Shown here: one piece after another, positions 1 through 7,947 of the stretch
Layout of the letters: each line of letters starts with the position of its first letter
Position numbering within the stretch: position 1 is the first letter of the stretch
Assembly: GCA_035713725.1 (NCBI GenBank)
Contig: DASTMZ010000030.1
Location: 1 to 63,394, forward strand
DNA length: 63,394 nucleotides
Origin: DASQPR01 sp035713725
GTDB taxonomy: Bacteria; Actinomycetota; Actinomycetes; Mycobacteriales; Micromonosporaceae
Reading direction: 5' to 3'
Notes under the pieces: generated by a model
The model's database searches: none
The model's input: only the letters and a program-made list of their open reading frames with translations
What the model was told of the DNA's origin: nothing
Program-made: the position numbers and the translations under genes

Positions 1-121
1 TGAGGTATTCGTTGGCGCTATTGCCGAAGACCGCCGACCGGTCCGGCCCGAAATCGGTCACCGCGGCGATGAATTGCTCCGGCGTCGCGGTGGTCCGCTG
101 CTTGAAATGGATCGTGGACAC
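1..121 (-). CDS. SRPBCC-family protein, N-terminal fragment (runs off the window)
   Basis: Only the first 40 codons are present. The GTG start (119-121) gives VSTIHFKQRTTATPEQFIAA and continues open to base 1. The pattern STIHFKQRTTATPEQF followed by FGPDRSAVFGNSANEYL resembles the N-termini of actinobacterial SRPBCC (START/polyketide-cyclase-like) proteins, in which these residues form the first beta strand and helix of a ligand-binding pocket. A purine-rich AAGGGAGC lies about 6 bases before the GTG. An in-frame ATG 11 codons upstream is an alternative start. Substrate is unknown. The family call rests on a short segment recognised by eye. Confidence 0.6.
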   Translation of the reverse strand, partial: MSTIHFKQRTTATPEQFIAAVTDFGPDRSAVFGNSANEYL

Positions 122-338
122 GCGGGTGCTCCCTTGCTCGAGGCGAGGTGACATATCGCGAGACGTGGACTCAATTGGCAGCTAGCCGACGGGCAGGTAT
201 TGGGCGCACGGCTAAAGATCAAGCGCTCCGCCGGAGCGGACTGCCAAGTCCGTGTGAAGTCACCAATTTTAGCTGCCCGCCGTGCCGGTTCCGGCGATTC
301 GGACCATCGGCCCGGGGTGGGCGTCCCCACGGCGCTGG

Positions 339-1146
339 TTAGGTCGGCTTGCGCGCTTCGATAAGGAATCGGGTCGCGTGCGCCACGAACGGACCCTCTG
401 CCTCGATCCGCTCGTGGAGCGCTCGCAGGCGCTCGCGATACGCCTCGATGGTGAAGTCCGGCACGATCCAGATCACCTTGCGCAGGAAGTGCACGACGGC
501 GGCGATGTCGAAGAATTCCATGCGCAGGCGCGCCTCACGAAGATCGAGCACGCGCAGGCCGTTCGCCTCGGCCGCGATCACCGACCATCGTGGCGCACGC
601 GTCTCTTCATTCGGCTGGCGGCGGCAGCGGGCCCATCATGAATTCGGTGAGCTCCTGTACGGATCCCTCGCCGACGTCCTGCGAGAAATAGGTGCCGCCG
701 GGCCGCAGCACGCGAGCCACCTCGTCCCAGCGTACGGCGACCGGGTGGCGCGACGTCACAAGGTCGAACGAGTCGTCCGGGAACGGCAGATCGCCGTCCT
801 CGGCGACTTCGACGACGCGCGCGCCGAGCGACGCCAGGTTCCGCCGTGCCACTTCGAGATTCGGTGGCCACGCCTCGGTCGCCACGAGCGTCGGGGGAGC
901 GGCGGGAACGGTCGACAGGACCTCACCGCCGCCGGTCTGAAGGTCGAGCGCCGCCGCGTCGGGCCGCACCGCCAACCTCGCCATCCGCTGGCCGAGTAGC
1001 CGCGCATAGCCCCACGGTGGCCGCTCTTCGGTCGCCCGACCCTCGAACCAGGAGAAGTCCCAACCCTCGGTGGGCACCCCGGCGCCCTCGGCAACTAGAT
1101 CCCCGAACCGAGGGTCCCCGGGGTAAGCGTCGTCGACTTGACTCAC
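339..1146 (-). pseudogene. SAM-dependent methyltransferase, frameshifted
   Basis: Two reading frames together make one class I methyltransferase of about 268 residues. The first frame (1146 down to 607, GTG start) carries the Rossmann part: AALDLQTGGGEVLSTVP as the SAM-binding glycine loop, then DSFDLVTSRHPVAVRWDEV and VLRPGGTYFSQDVG. It ends early at a TGA just after MGPLPPPAE. The second frame continues with NEETRAPRWSVIAAEANGL and RMEFFDIAAVVHFLRKVIW to the natural C-terminus ARKPT at 339. Removing one base from the C-rich run near 610-625 joins the two frames. Either the gene is broken or the assembly has one extra base. Substrate is unknown. No clear Shine-Dalgarno precedes the GTG. Confidence 0.8.
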
Positions 1147-1203
1147 GTCATGGGAGTCTGGCCGACGGCGCGCGGCGGCGCCAACGCGATTCCCCGGGCA
1201 GGC

Positions 1204-2088
1204 CTACTCGAACGTGTGCTCCGCGGTCGGGAACGCGCCGGAACGCACCTCGGTGGCGTACCGGCGAGTGGCGTCGCCTAGCGTGGCGGCGAGATCGGCG
1301 TAGCGCTTGACGAACCGCGGCGCCTTGCCGGTGCGCAGTCCGGCCATGTCCTGCCACACCAACACTTGTGCGTCGGTGTCCGGACCGGCGCCGATGCCGA
1401 TCGTCGGGATGGTCAGCTCGTGCGTGATTCGCTTGGCGATCTCACCGGGCACCATTTCCAGCACCACGGCGAACGCACCGGCGTCGGCGACCGCGTGCGC
1501 GTCTGCGTGTACGTCTTCGGCCGCGTCGCCACGGCCCTGCACGCGGTATCCACCGATGGCGTGCTCGCTCTGCGGTGTGAAGCCGATGTGCGCCATCACT
1601 GGGATGCCAGCTCGCGTAATCGCCGCGATCTGCTTGGCGCAGCGGCGACCGCCTTCCAGCTTCACCGCGTGGCAGCCGCCCTCTTTCATGAACCGTACGG
1701 CGGTGCGCAGCGCCTGCTTCGGCCCCTCCTCGTACGAGCCGAACGGGAGATCGCCGACGACGAGCGTGTGCTTCGTCGCGCGCACCACGGCCCGGACGAG
1801 CGGCAGCAGATCGTCGACGGTCACCGGTACGGTCGTCTCGTAGCCGTACACGTTGTTGGCGGCCGAGTCGCCGACCAGCAGAACGGGAATGCCGGCCGCG
1901 TCGAAGATTCCGGCGGTGTACTGGTCGTAGCTCGTGAGCATCGGCCATTTCTCGCCGCGTTCCTTGGCGAGCACGAGGTCGCGGGTGCGCACCCGACGGG
2001 TGGCCGGGCCGCCGTAAAGGGCGGTCACCTCGGGTTGCCCGGTAGCGGACTCGGACACCGTCGGCGGTGGGTTCGTGGGTTCGGACAT
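1204..2088 (-). CDS. panB: 3-methyl-2-oxobutanoate hydroxymethyltransferase PanB
   Basis: First step of pantothenate (coenzyme A) synthesis: transfers a hydroxymethyl group from methylene-tetrahydrofolate to 2-oxoisovalerate, giving ketopantoate; cytosolic, Mg-dependent. The 294-residue product has the family signatures in order: WPMLTSYDQYTAGIFDAAG, VLLVGDSAANNVYGYETT (metal-binding Asp), GDLPFGSYE, AVKLEGG, AHIGFTPQSEHAIGGYRVQG, VVLEMVP (catalytic Glu) and TIGIGAGPDTDAQVLVWQD. The ATG at 2088 follows AAGGAGACAACG, an excellent ribosome site, and removes about 37 spurious upstream codons. The N-terminal extension of about 30 residues before the barrel is common in actinobacteria. It appears to be transcribed alone. 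Confidence 0.95.
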   Translation of the reverse strand: MSEPTNPPPTVSESATGQPEVTALYGGPATRRVRTRDLVLAKERGEKWPMLTSYDQYTAGIFDAAGIPVLLVGDSAANNVYGYETTVPVTVDDLLPLVRAVVRATKHTLVVGDLPFGSYEEGPKQALRTAVRFMKEGGCHAVKLEGGRRCAKQIAAITRAGIPVMAHIGFTPQSEHAIGGYRVQGRGDAAEDVHADAHAVADAGAFAVVLEMVPGEIAKRITHELTIPTIGIGAGPDTDAQVLVWQDMAGLRTGKAPRFVKRYADLAATLGDATRRYATEVRSGAFPTAEHTFE

Positions 2089-2322
2089 CGTTGTCTCCTT
2101 GCGTCGTCTCGAGGCCGTCGCCGCGTCCGATCGGGGCGGCGCTGGGGTCCCCGGATTCCTGCCGATCGTCCCACCGTCGCACCACGACTCGGCAGGCATC
2201 AGTGGAAGATTTCACACCCGAGCGAGTTGGCACGGCGACTCGGCGCCAGCCCCGAACTCGGCTCAGCGCGGAACTCGGCGCCGGCGTGGAACCAGCTGGT
2301 GCCCGGGCGGCGTCGGAGAGAT

Positions 2323-2742
2323 GTGACACGGATCGCGACGGCCGATCGACGACGGTGCGGCCGGATCGCGGTGACGGTGGCATCGTCCGTCGTCGCCGCG
2401 ACGATCGCCGGAATTGCCACCGGCTGCGCGGCATCCCGAGATGCCATCGCGACTGGTCCCGCACCCGGCGCGTCAACGAGCGGCGCTGTGCCGGCGGAGT
2501 TCCGCGCGGCGTGCGGACATCCGGGCCGCACGGTCGTCGTCCAGCGGGTACCCGTGACGGTGCGACACGCGGACTGCGACCTGACCGGCGTCACAATCCG
2601 CTACGGCCACGCCGCCGTGGACGTGCCGACACCGGGTCTGACCGCGTCCACCGTCGTTGACCTCGTGGCGCCGGACGGCCAACCAACGGAGATTCAGGTG
2701 GCCACGGACGCCGACACGCGCGACGTCAAGGTGTCCGGCTGA
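2323..2742 (+). CDS. Putative lipoprotein
   Basis: 139 residues from a GTG at 2323 with GGAGAG just upstream. After a basic start (MTRIATADRRRCGR) there is a hydrophobic stretch IAVTVASSVVAATIAGIA leading to the lipobox IATGC, so the mature protein should be lipid-anchored at Cys 36 or so. The mature part contains two further cysteines (FRAACGHPG and RHADCDLTG) that could form a disulfide, and ends in a beta-rich segment (VVDLVAPDGQPTEIQVATD). Family not recognised. It is convergent with nadE, ending 18 bases from the nadE stop. The start and the lipoprotein call are inferences from sequence features. Confidence 0.65.
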   Translation: MTRIATADRRRCGRIAVTVASSVVAATIAGIATGCAASRDAIATGPAPGASTSGAVPAEFRAACGHPGRTVVVQRVPVTVRHADCDLTGVTIRYGHAAVDVPTPGLTASTVVDLVAPDGQPTEIQVATDADTRDVKVSG

Positions 2743-2760
2743 ACAACCTGCCAGCCTCGG

Positions 2761-4551
2761 TCAGGAACGCTCGCGCCAGCCGTTTGTGATGGGCAGCCGG
2801 CGATCGCGACCGAACGCCTTGATGGAGATCTTCGTACCCGGTGCGGACTGCCGTCGCTTGTACTCCGAGAAATCGACGAGCCGCAGCACCTTGTCCACCG
2901 CGGCCGGGTCATGGCCGGCCGCAATCAAGTCGTCGCGGCCCAAGTCGCCGTCGACGTAGCCGGCCAGGATCGGGTCGAGCACCGGGTAGTCCGGCAGCGA
3001 GTCGGAGTCGAGTTGGCCGGGCCTAAGTTCCGCGCTCGGCGGCTTGCTGATCGAGTTCTCCGGGATCGGCGGGATCTCGCCGCGGCGCTCCGCGTCCGCG
3101 TTGCGCCACCGAGCCAGCCGCCAGACGAGCAGCTTCGGCACGTCCTTCAGCGGATTGAAACCGCCGACCGAGTCGCCGTACAGCGTCGAATATCCGACCG
3201 ACAGCTCGCTCTTGTTGCCCGTCGTGAGCACGAGGTGGTTCTCCTGATTGGACAGCGCCATCAGCAACACGCCGCGCACGCGTGCCTGCAGGTTCTCCTC
3301 GGCCAGCCCGGTCAGGTGCAGCGTGCCCATGAACGCATCCACCATCGGTGCGATCGGCTCGACGCGGTAGTCCAGGCCGGTGCGCTTGGCCAGGTCGGCC
3401 GCGTCGTCGCGGGAGTGCTGCGACGAATAGGCGCTCGGCATGGATACGCCGACGACGCGCGACGATCCGAGCGCGTCACAGGCGATCGCGGCCACCACGG
3501 CCGAGTCGATGCCGCCGGAGAGCGCGATCACGACGGACTTGAAGCCGTTCTTGCGGACGTAGTCGCCGAGCCCGAGCGACAATGCCGCCCAGATCTCCGC
3601 CTCGTCCGTGATCCGCTCCGACACGATGCCGACCGCGGCGGGTCCGTCCGATGCCGGCATCAAGCCGGAGACGGGTACGCGCTGGATGCGCATGCCGCCC
3701 GTACCCACGTCTGGGTCGTCAACCGGATCGCCCGCGGCGGACCCGGCTGCGACCGGCAAGTCCAGGTCCACGACGAGCAGGTCCTCGGCGAACAGTGGCG
3801 ACCGCGCGATCAGCGTGCCGTCCGGTGCGACGATCATCGAGTCGCCGTCGAAGACGAGCTCGTCCTGACCGCCGACCATGTTGACGTACGCCACCGTGGC
3901 ACCCGCCTCGGCCGCCCGCCGCTGGACCAGCGCGAGCCGGACGTCGTCCTTGTTCAGCTCGTACGGCGACCCGTTGATGTTCACCACCAGCCCGACGCCG
4001 GCCCGAGCGGCCGCGGTGAACGGGCCGCCCGCCTGCCAGATGTCCTCGCACACGGTCAGCGCCACGTCGACGCCACCGATGCGCACCACGGTCAGCGTGT
4101 CACCCGGCACGAAGTATCGGTCCTCGTCGAAGACGCCGTAGTTCGGCAGATGGTGTTTGTAGTACCGCGCGACCACCTCGCCGCGGTAGAGCACAGCGGC
4201 GGCGTCGCGCGGTCCGCGCCCCGGCGTGGCATCCGCGCTCATCCGCGCCGGCCCGTCCGCGTCGACGTATCCGACCAGCACCGCCAGGTCGCCGAGACCG
4301 TCGTCGGCGAGCGCCGAGGCGAGGTCGACCAGGGCGGCCCGGGACGTGTCGACGAACGACTGGCGGAACACCAGATCCTCGACCGGATAGCCGGTCAGCA
4401 TCATTTCTGGGAACGCGACAAGGTGCGCGCCGGCATCGGCCGCGCGGGAAACGGTGGCGCGGACCATGGCGGCGTTCGATTCGATGGCGCCGACGGTCGG
4501 GTTCACCTGCGCGAGTGCGATCCGCAGGCGGGTGGTGCCGGTGTCTTGCAT
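2761..4551 (-). CDS. nadE: Glutamine-dependent NAD(+) synthetase
   Basis: Last step of NAD synthesis: amidates deamido-NAD using ammonia released from glutamine. 596 residues, typical of the two-domain glutamine-dependent form. The N-terminal nitrilase-type glutaminase domain shows the catalytic triad Glu49 (AFPEMMLTGYP), Lys132 (YYKHHLPNYGVF) and Cys168 (ALTVCEDIWQAGGP). The C-terminal synthetase domain has the ATP pyrophosphatase loop SGGIDS at 345-350, then TTGNKSELSVGYSTLYGDS. The ATG at 4551 was chosen to match the family start (RLRIALAQVNPTVG); GGAGGT sits directly against it, which is unusually tight, so the in-frame GTG at 4581 stays possible. A long open frame on the opposite strand is only an antisense shadow. 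Confidence 0.95.
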   Translation of the reverse strand: MQDTGTTRLRIALAQVNPTVGAIESNAAMVRATVSRAADAGAHLVAFPEMMLTGYPVEDLVFRQSFVDTSRAALVDLASALADDGLGDLAVLVGYVDADGPARMSADATPGRGPRDAAAVLYRGEVVARYYKHHLPNYGVFDEDRYFVPGDTLTVVRIGGVDVALTVCEDIWQAGGPFTAAARAGVGLVVNINGSPYELNKDDVRLALVQRRAAEAGATVAYVNMVGGQDELVFDGDSMIVAPDGTLIARSPLFAEDLLVVDLDLPVAAGSAAGDPVDDPDVGTGGMRIQRVPVSGLMPASDGPAAVGIVSERITDEAEIWAALSLGLGDYVRKNGFKSVVIALSGGIDSAVVAAIACDALGSSRVVGVSMPSAYSSQHSRDDAADLAKRTGLDYRVEPIAPMVDAFMGTLHLTGLAEENLQARVRGVLLMALSNQENHLVLTTGNKSELSVGYSTLYGDSVGGFNPLKDVPKLLVWRLARWRNADAERRGEIPPIPENSISKPPSAELRPGQLDSDSLPDYPVLDPILAGYVDGDLGRDDLIAAGHDPAAVDKVLRLVDFSEYKRRQSAPGTKISIKAFGRDRRLPITNGWRERS

Positions 4552-4653
4552 ACCTCCATTGTCCCAAAGCGCGGGGCGCACGGCGCGATCACGTCTGCGA
4601 CATCACATCGGCGAGATCACATCGGCACGCCGACGACGGGCCGAGCACGGCAT

Positions 4654-4669
4654 TTAACAAGCCTGTAAC
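4654..4669 (+). promoter_or_regulatory. Candidate GlnR-type box upstream of glnA2
   Basis: TTAAC, six bases, then GTAAC. This fits the spacing of the actinobacterial GlnR half-sites (TnAC-n6-GnAAC). It lies 74-89 bases before the glnA2 start. Only one pair of half-sites is visible, so the call is tentative. Confidence 0.35.
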
Positions 4670-4742
4670 GGGCGGCGGGCAGACTGCGAACTGGGTGTGG
4701 TGGCGCGGCCGCCACCGCTGGGGAGCCCGTGAGGAGTTGGCC

Positions 4743-6095
4743 GTGGAGCGTCAGCAGGAGTTCGTGCTCCGTACCTTGGAGGAGCGCGACATCCGTTTTG
4801 TCCGACTCTGGTTCACCGATGTGCTCGGCACGTTAAAGAGCGTCTCGGTCGCGCCGGCCGAGCTCGAGTCCGCGTTCGAGGAGGGCATCGGCTTCGACGG
4901 CTCGGCGATCGAGGGCTTCGCGCGGGTCTACGAATCGGACATGATCGCGATGCCCGATCCGACGACCTTCCAGGTGTTCCCGTTCGAGGGCGGCCTGTCT
5001 GGCGAGAGCGCGCGGATGTTTTGCGACATCCTGCTGCCGGACCGCTCGCCGAGTTGGGCCGATCCGAGGCACGTGCTGCGGCGCTCACTGTCGCGCGCGG
5101 CGGAGAAGGGCTTCACGTTCTACACGCATCCGGAGATCGAGTTCTTCCTTGTCGAGGACTTCCCGCCGGACGGTGCCGCACCGCGGCCGGTCGACGCGGG
5201 CGGCTACTTCGAGCACACCACGCATGCCGTCGCGCGCGACTTCCGGCGGCAAGCGGTGCTCGCGCTCGAACGCATCGGCATCTCCGTGGAGTTCAGCCAC
5301 CACGAGGTCGCGCCCGGCCAGCAGGAGATCGACCTCCGCTACGCGGACGCGCTGACCACGGCCGACAACATCATGACGTTCCGGCACGTCGTGAAGGAGG
5401 TCGCGCTGTCGCACGGGGTACGAGCGACGTTCATGCCGAAGCCGTTCACCGACCAACCGGGCAGCGGCATGCACACGCACCTGTCGCTGTTCGAGGGCGA
5501 GCGCAACGCGTTCCACGACCCGACCGATCCGATGAAGCTGTCGAAGGTGGCGCGGTCGTTCATCGCCGGCCTGCTTTTTCACGCCCGGGAATCGGCCGCC
5601 ATCACGAACCAGTGGGTCAACTCGTATAAGCGACTGTTCCCGCAGCCCATCGAGGGCCGCATCACCGAGTCGCCGGCCTACGTGTGCTGGGGCCACCTGA
5701 ACCGGTCGGCACTCGTACGGGTGCCGGCGTATGGCAAGCCGAACTCGGCGCGGGTCGAGGTGCGGTCGGTCGACTCGGCGTGCAACCCGTACCTCGCCTA
5801 CGCCGTCATGCTCGGCGCGGGCCTCCGCGGCATCGAAGAGGGCTACGAACTGCCGCCCGGCGCCGAGGACGACGTGTGGTCGCTGTCCGACGATGAGCGA
5901 CGCGCGATGGGCTACGAGACGTTGCCCGGCAACCTCGCCGAGGCCATCGACGTGATGAGCAAGTCAGACTTCGTCGCTGAGGTGCTAGGCGAGCACGTGT
6001 TCGAGTTCTTCCTGCGCAACAAGCGCGCGGAGTGGGACGAGTACCGGCGCGTCGTGACTCCGTACGAGCGGCAGCGCTACCTCGGCGCGCTTTAA
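4743..6095 (+). CDS. glnA2: Glutamine synthetase family protein, GlnA2 type
   Basis: 450 residues. Start GTG 4743 is preceded by GAGGAG at good spacing and gives MERQQEFVLRTLEERDIRFV, the characteristic start of the mycobacterial/streptomycete GlnA2 group. Catalytic landmarks: GFDGSAIEGF, metal-binding HPEIEFFLVE, HHEVAPGQQEIDLRY, KPFTDQPGSGMHTHLS, NSYKRLFP, and RVEVRSVDSACNPYLAYA. The enzyme ligates ammonia or an amine to the gamma-carboxyl of glutamate with ATP. In Streptomyces some GlnA2/GlnA3 members act on polyamines, so true glutamine synthesis is not certain. Tyr368 lies in GYELPP, in the position where GlnA1 enzymes carry the adenylylated tyrosine. It lies in the same block as glnE. 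A GlnR-like box lies upstream. Confidence 0.9.
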   Translation: MERQQEFVLRTLEERDIRFVRLWFTDVLGTLKSVSVAPAELESAFEEGIGFDGSAIEGFARVYESDMIAMPDPTTFQVFPFEGGLSGESARMFCDILLPDRSPSWADPRHVLRRSLSRAAEKGFTFYTHPEIEFFLVEDFPPDGAAPRPVDAGGYFEHTTHAVARDFRRQAVLALERIGISVEFSHHEVAPGQQEIDLRYADALTTADNIMTFRHVVKEVALSHGVRATFMPKPFTDQPGSGMHTHLSLFEGERNAFHDPTDPMKLSKVARSFIAGLLFHARESAAITNQWVNSYKRLFPQPIEGRITESPAYVCWGHLNRSALVRVPAYGKPNSARVEVRSVDSACNPYLAYAVMLGAGLRGIEEGYELPPGAEDDVWSLSDDERRAMGYETLPGNLAEAIDVMSKSDFVAEVLGEHVFEFFLRNKRAEWDEYRRVVTPYERQRYLGAL

Positions 6096-6100
6096 GCGGG

Positions 6101-7021
6101 TTACCGCACCGCGGGGGTTGCGGTGAGAATGCCGGCGCCGACATCGAGCGTGGCCGGAACACCCACCGGTACGGACAACTGATCGCGACCGTGCCCGACC
6201 GGTAGGCCGCCGAGCATCGGTACGCCGAGGTCGCCGAGCCGGTCGAGCAGCACGTCGACGATCGTGGTCTGCCATCCGTCGCTGCATCGCGTGAATTGCC
6301 CGACGGCCACGCCGACGATCCCGTCCAGTGCCCCCGATCGCCGCAGTTGGGTCAGCATGCGATCCACCTTGTACGGCGGCTCGTCGACGTCCTCGATGAG
6401 CAGGATCGCGCCGTGCAGGTCGGGCATGTCCGGCGTACCGATGGTGGACGCGATCATGCACAGGTTGCCGCCGATCAGCGCACCGGCCACGGCCGGTCCG
6501 GTCACTCGTACCCCCGAAGTCTCCTCGTCGGACCGTGCCTGAAGGACGACGTCGGCGGTGGACATGATCGCGGCGCGCAACGATTCGGCGGACGCCGCGC
6601 CGGTGCGTTCTGCGCTCCACGCCGCCATCGGCGCGTAGACGCTGGCTAGCCGGCCATGTCGCCACGCGGCGAGTTGAAGCGCGGTGATATCCGAGAAGCC
6701 CACCAGCAGCTTCGGGTCGTCCCGCAGCGCGGTCGCGTCCAGCCCGTCGACGATCCGCTGAGCGCCGTACCCGCCCCGCGTGCAGATCACCGCCCGCACC
6801 TTCGGGTCGCGCAGCGCCCCGTTGAGGCCGGACAGCCGCGCGTCGTCGAGTCCCGCCAAGTAGCCGTGCCGGTCGAGGGTGCCCGGAGCATGCCGTACAA
6901 CCAGTCCCCAGCCCTCCAGCAGGGCAACGCCCGCCGCGACGCGCTCGGTCCGGACCGGCCCGGATGGTGACACGAGCATGACCAGGTCGCCGGGCAGCAG
7001 TACGGGTGGTCGGACGGTCAC
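6101..7021 (-). CDS. LD-carboxypeptidase (peptidase S66)
   Basis: 306 residues. S66 enzymes remove the terminal D-alanine from tetrapeptides of peptidoglycan during wall recycling; some relatives are microcin-self-immunity proteins. All three catalytic positions of the LdcA family are visible: nucleophile Ser in LLVGFSDITALQ, Glu in LLIEDVDEPPYKVDR and His in GLPVGHGRDQLSVPVG. The conserved ICTRGGYGAQRIVDGLD precedes the nucleophile. No signal peptide is visible, so it should be cytoplasmic. The GTG at 7021 starts MTVRPPVLLPGDLVMLVSPS, which matches the family N-terminus; no strong ribosome site precedes it. It is convergent with glnA2 (5 bases between stops) and divergent from the amidotransferase gene. 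Confidence 0.9.
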   Translation of the reverse strand: MTVRPPVLLPGDLVMLVSPSGPVRTERVAAGVALLEGWGLVVRHAPGTLDRHGYLAGLDDARLSGLNGALRDPKVRAVICTRGGYGAQRIVDGLDATALRDDPKLLVGFSDITALQLAAWRHGRLASVYAPMAAWSAERTGAASAESLRAAIMSTADVVLQARSDEETSGVRVTGPAVAGALIGGNLCMIASTIGTPDMPDLHGAILLIEDVDEPPYKVDRMLTQLRRSGALDGIVGVAVGQFTRCSDGWQTTIVDVLLDRLGDLGVPMLGGLPVGHGRDQLSVPVGVPATLDVGAGILTATPAVR

Positions 7022-7144
7022 CGCGCGAGTGTAGCCACGGCGGGCCGACCGGCCTGGTGGCCGCGTGGGCGGCCAGCCTGTCGGTGCACGGTACGCAGTC
7101 CGCTCGAACACCGTCCGGCCCGCCACCCGGATAACCTCGGGGAC

Positions 7145-7945
7145 GTGACGTACACCGCGCTGGTGATCGAGAACGACCCGACCGACGACGCTCGCCGGCT
7201 GGGGGAGTGGCTCGTCGACGCCGGCCTTTCTATGGACGTGCGCAAGCCGTACCTTCACGGACAAGCGGCCGGCGACGATCTCCCCGCCGATCTCGAGGGC
7301 TTCGCGGCGTTCGTGGTGCTCGGTGGTGAACAGCACGCCTATGACGACGACGCCGGCAATCCGGGCGCGCCGTGGTTCCCGGCGGTCGAGAGCCTGCTTC
7401 GGAAGGCGGTGCGCCACAAGGTGCCGACGCTCGGCGTGTGCCTGGGCGGTCAGCTGCTGGCCACCGCGATGGGCGGGACGGTGGAGCGCAGCGCGGCCGG
7501 GCCGGAGATCGGCGCCGGTCTGGTGGCCCGGCGGGACGCCGCGGAGTACGACACACTATGGCGATACGTACCATTTGCGCCTGATGTACTACAGTGGCAT
7601 GAGGACGAGATCACCGAGCTGCCGGTCGGTGCGACCCTGCTCGCCGCCTCGACGCGCCACCCGCACCAGGCGTTCCGCGTCGGCGATCGAGCCTGGGGAC
7701 TGCAGTTCCACATCGAGTGCGACGCCGACATGATCACCACCTGGGCGGCCGGCCGTGACGATGAGGGCAGCGCGAAGGTGCTGGCGGATCTGGGTACCGA
7801 TGCCGAGACGGTGATCGCGTCGTGCGCCGCGGTGCTGGGTGACGTCGAGGAGGTCTGGCAGCCGTTCGCGTCGAGGTTCGCGGCGGTGGCGCGCGGCGAA
7901 CTCGACGTGTTGCCGGCACGCCAGCTGCCGCTGCTCGGGCACTGA
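7145..7945 (+). CDS. Class I glutamine amidotransferase-like protein
   Basis: 266 residues from GTG 7145. A type 1 amidotransferase fold of the GMP-synthase-like group (COG0518-like), standing alone without a synthetase domain. The nucleophile elbow is LGVCLGGQLLATAMGG (Cys) and the His/Glu pair is LQFHIECDADM. FVVLGGEQHAYDDD supplies the oxyanion-hole glycines. Such proteins hydrolyse glutamine or gamma-glutamyl compounds; the actual substrate is unknown. Only 2 bases separate its stop from the glnE start, implying translational coupling and a role in glutamine or gamma-glutamyl metabolism. Confidence 0.8.
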   Translation: MTYTALVIENDPTDDARRLGEWLVDAGLSMDVRKPYLHGQAAGDDLPADLEGFAAFVVLGGEQHAYDDDAGNPGAPWFPAVESLLRKAVRHKVPTLGVCLGGQLLATAMGGTVERSAAGPEIGAGLVARRDAAEYDTLWRYVPFAPDVLQWHEDEITELPVGATLLAASTRHPHQAFRVGDRAWGLQFHIECDADMITTWAAGRDDEGSAKVLADLGTDAETVIASCAAVLGDVEEVWQPFASRFAAVARGELDVLPARQLPLLGH

Positions 7946-7947
7946 CC

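Noticed and set aside
220..335. Hairpins CGCTCC-GCC-GGAGCG and CGGACT-GCCA-AGTCCG followed by GGTTCC, suggesting a tRNA
   Set aside because: The arms do not form a cloverleaf with correct spacing, the T-loop consensus is not met and no acceptor stem closes. Treated as ordinary intergenic hairpins.
1148..1357. Small open frame at the end of panB
   Set aside because: Arginine-rich shadow frame without ribosome site or family match.
1366..2322. Upstream part of the open frame that ends in the lipoprotein
   Set aside because: It runs antisense through panB; a GTG with ribosome site at 2323 followed by a signal sequence gives the real start.
2911..4668. 585-residue plus-strand open frame opposite nadE
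   Set aside because: It is antisense to a clear NAD synthetase, rich in His/Arg/Val as expected for a high-GC shadow frame, and has no motif.
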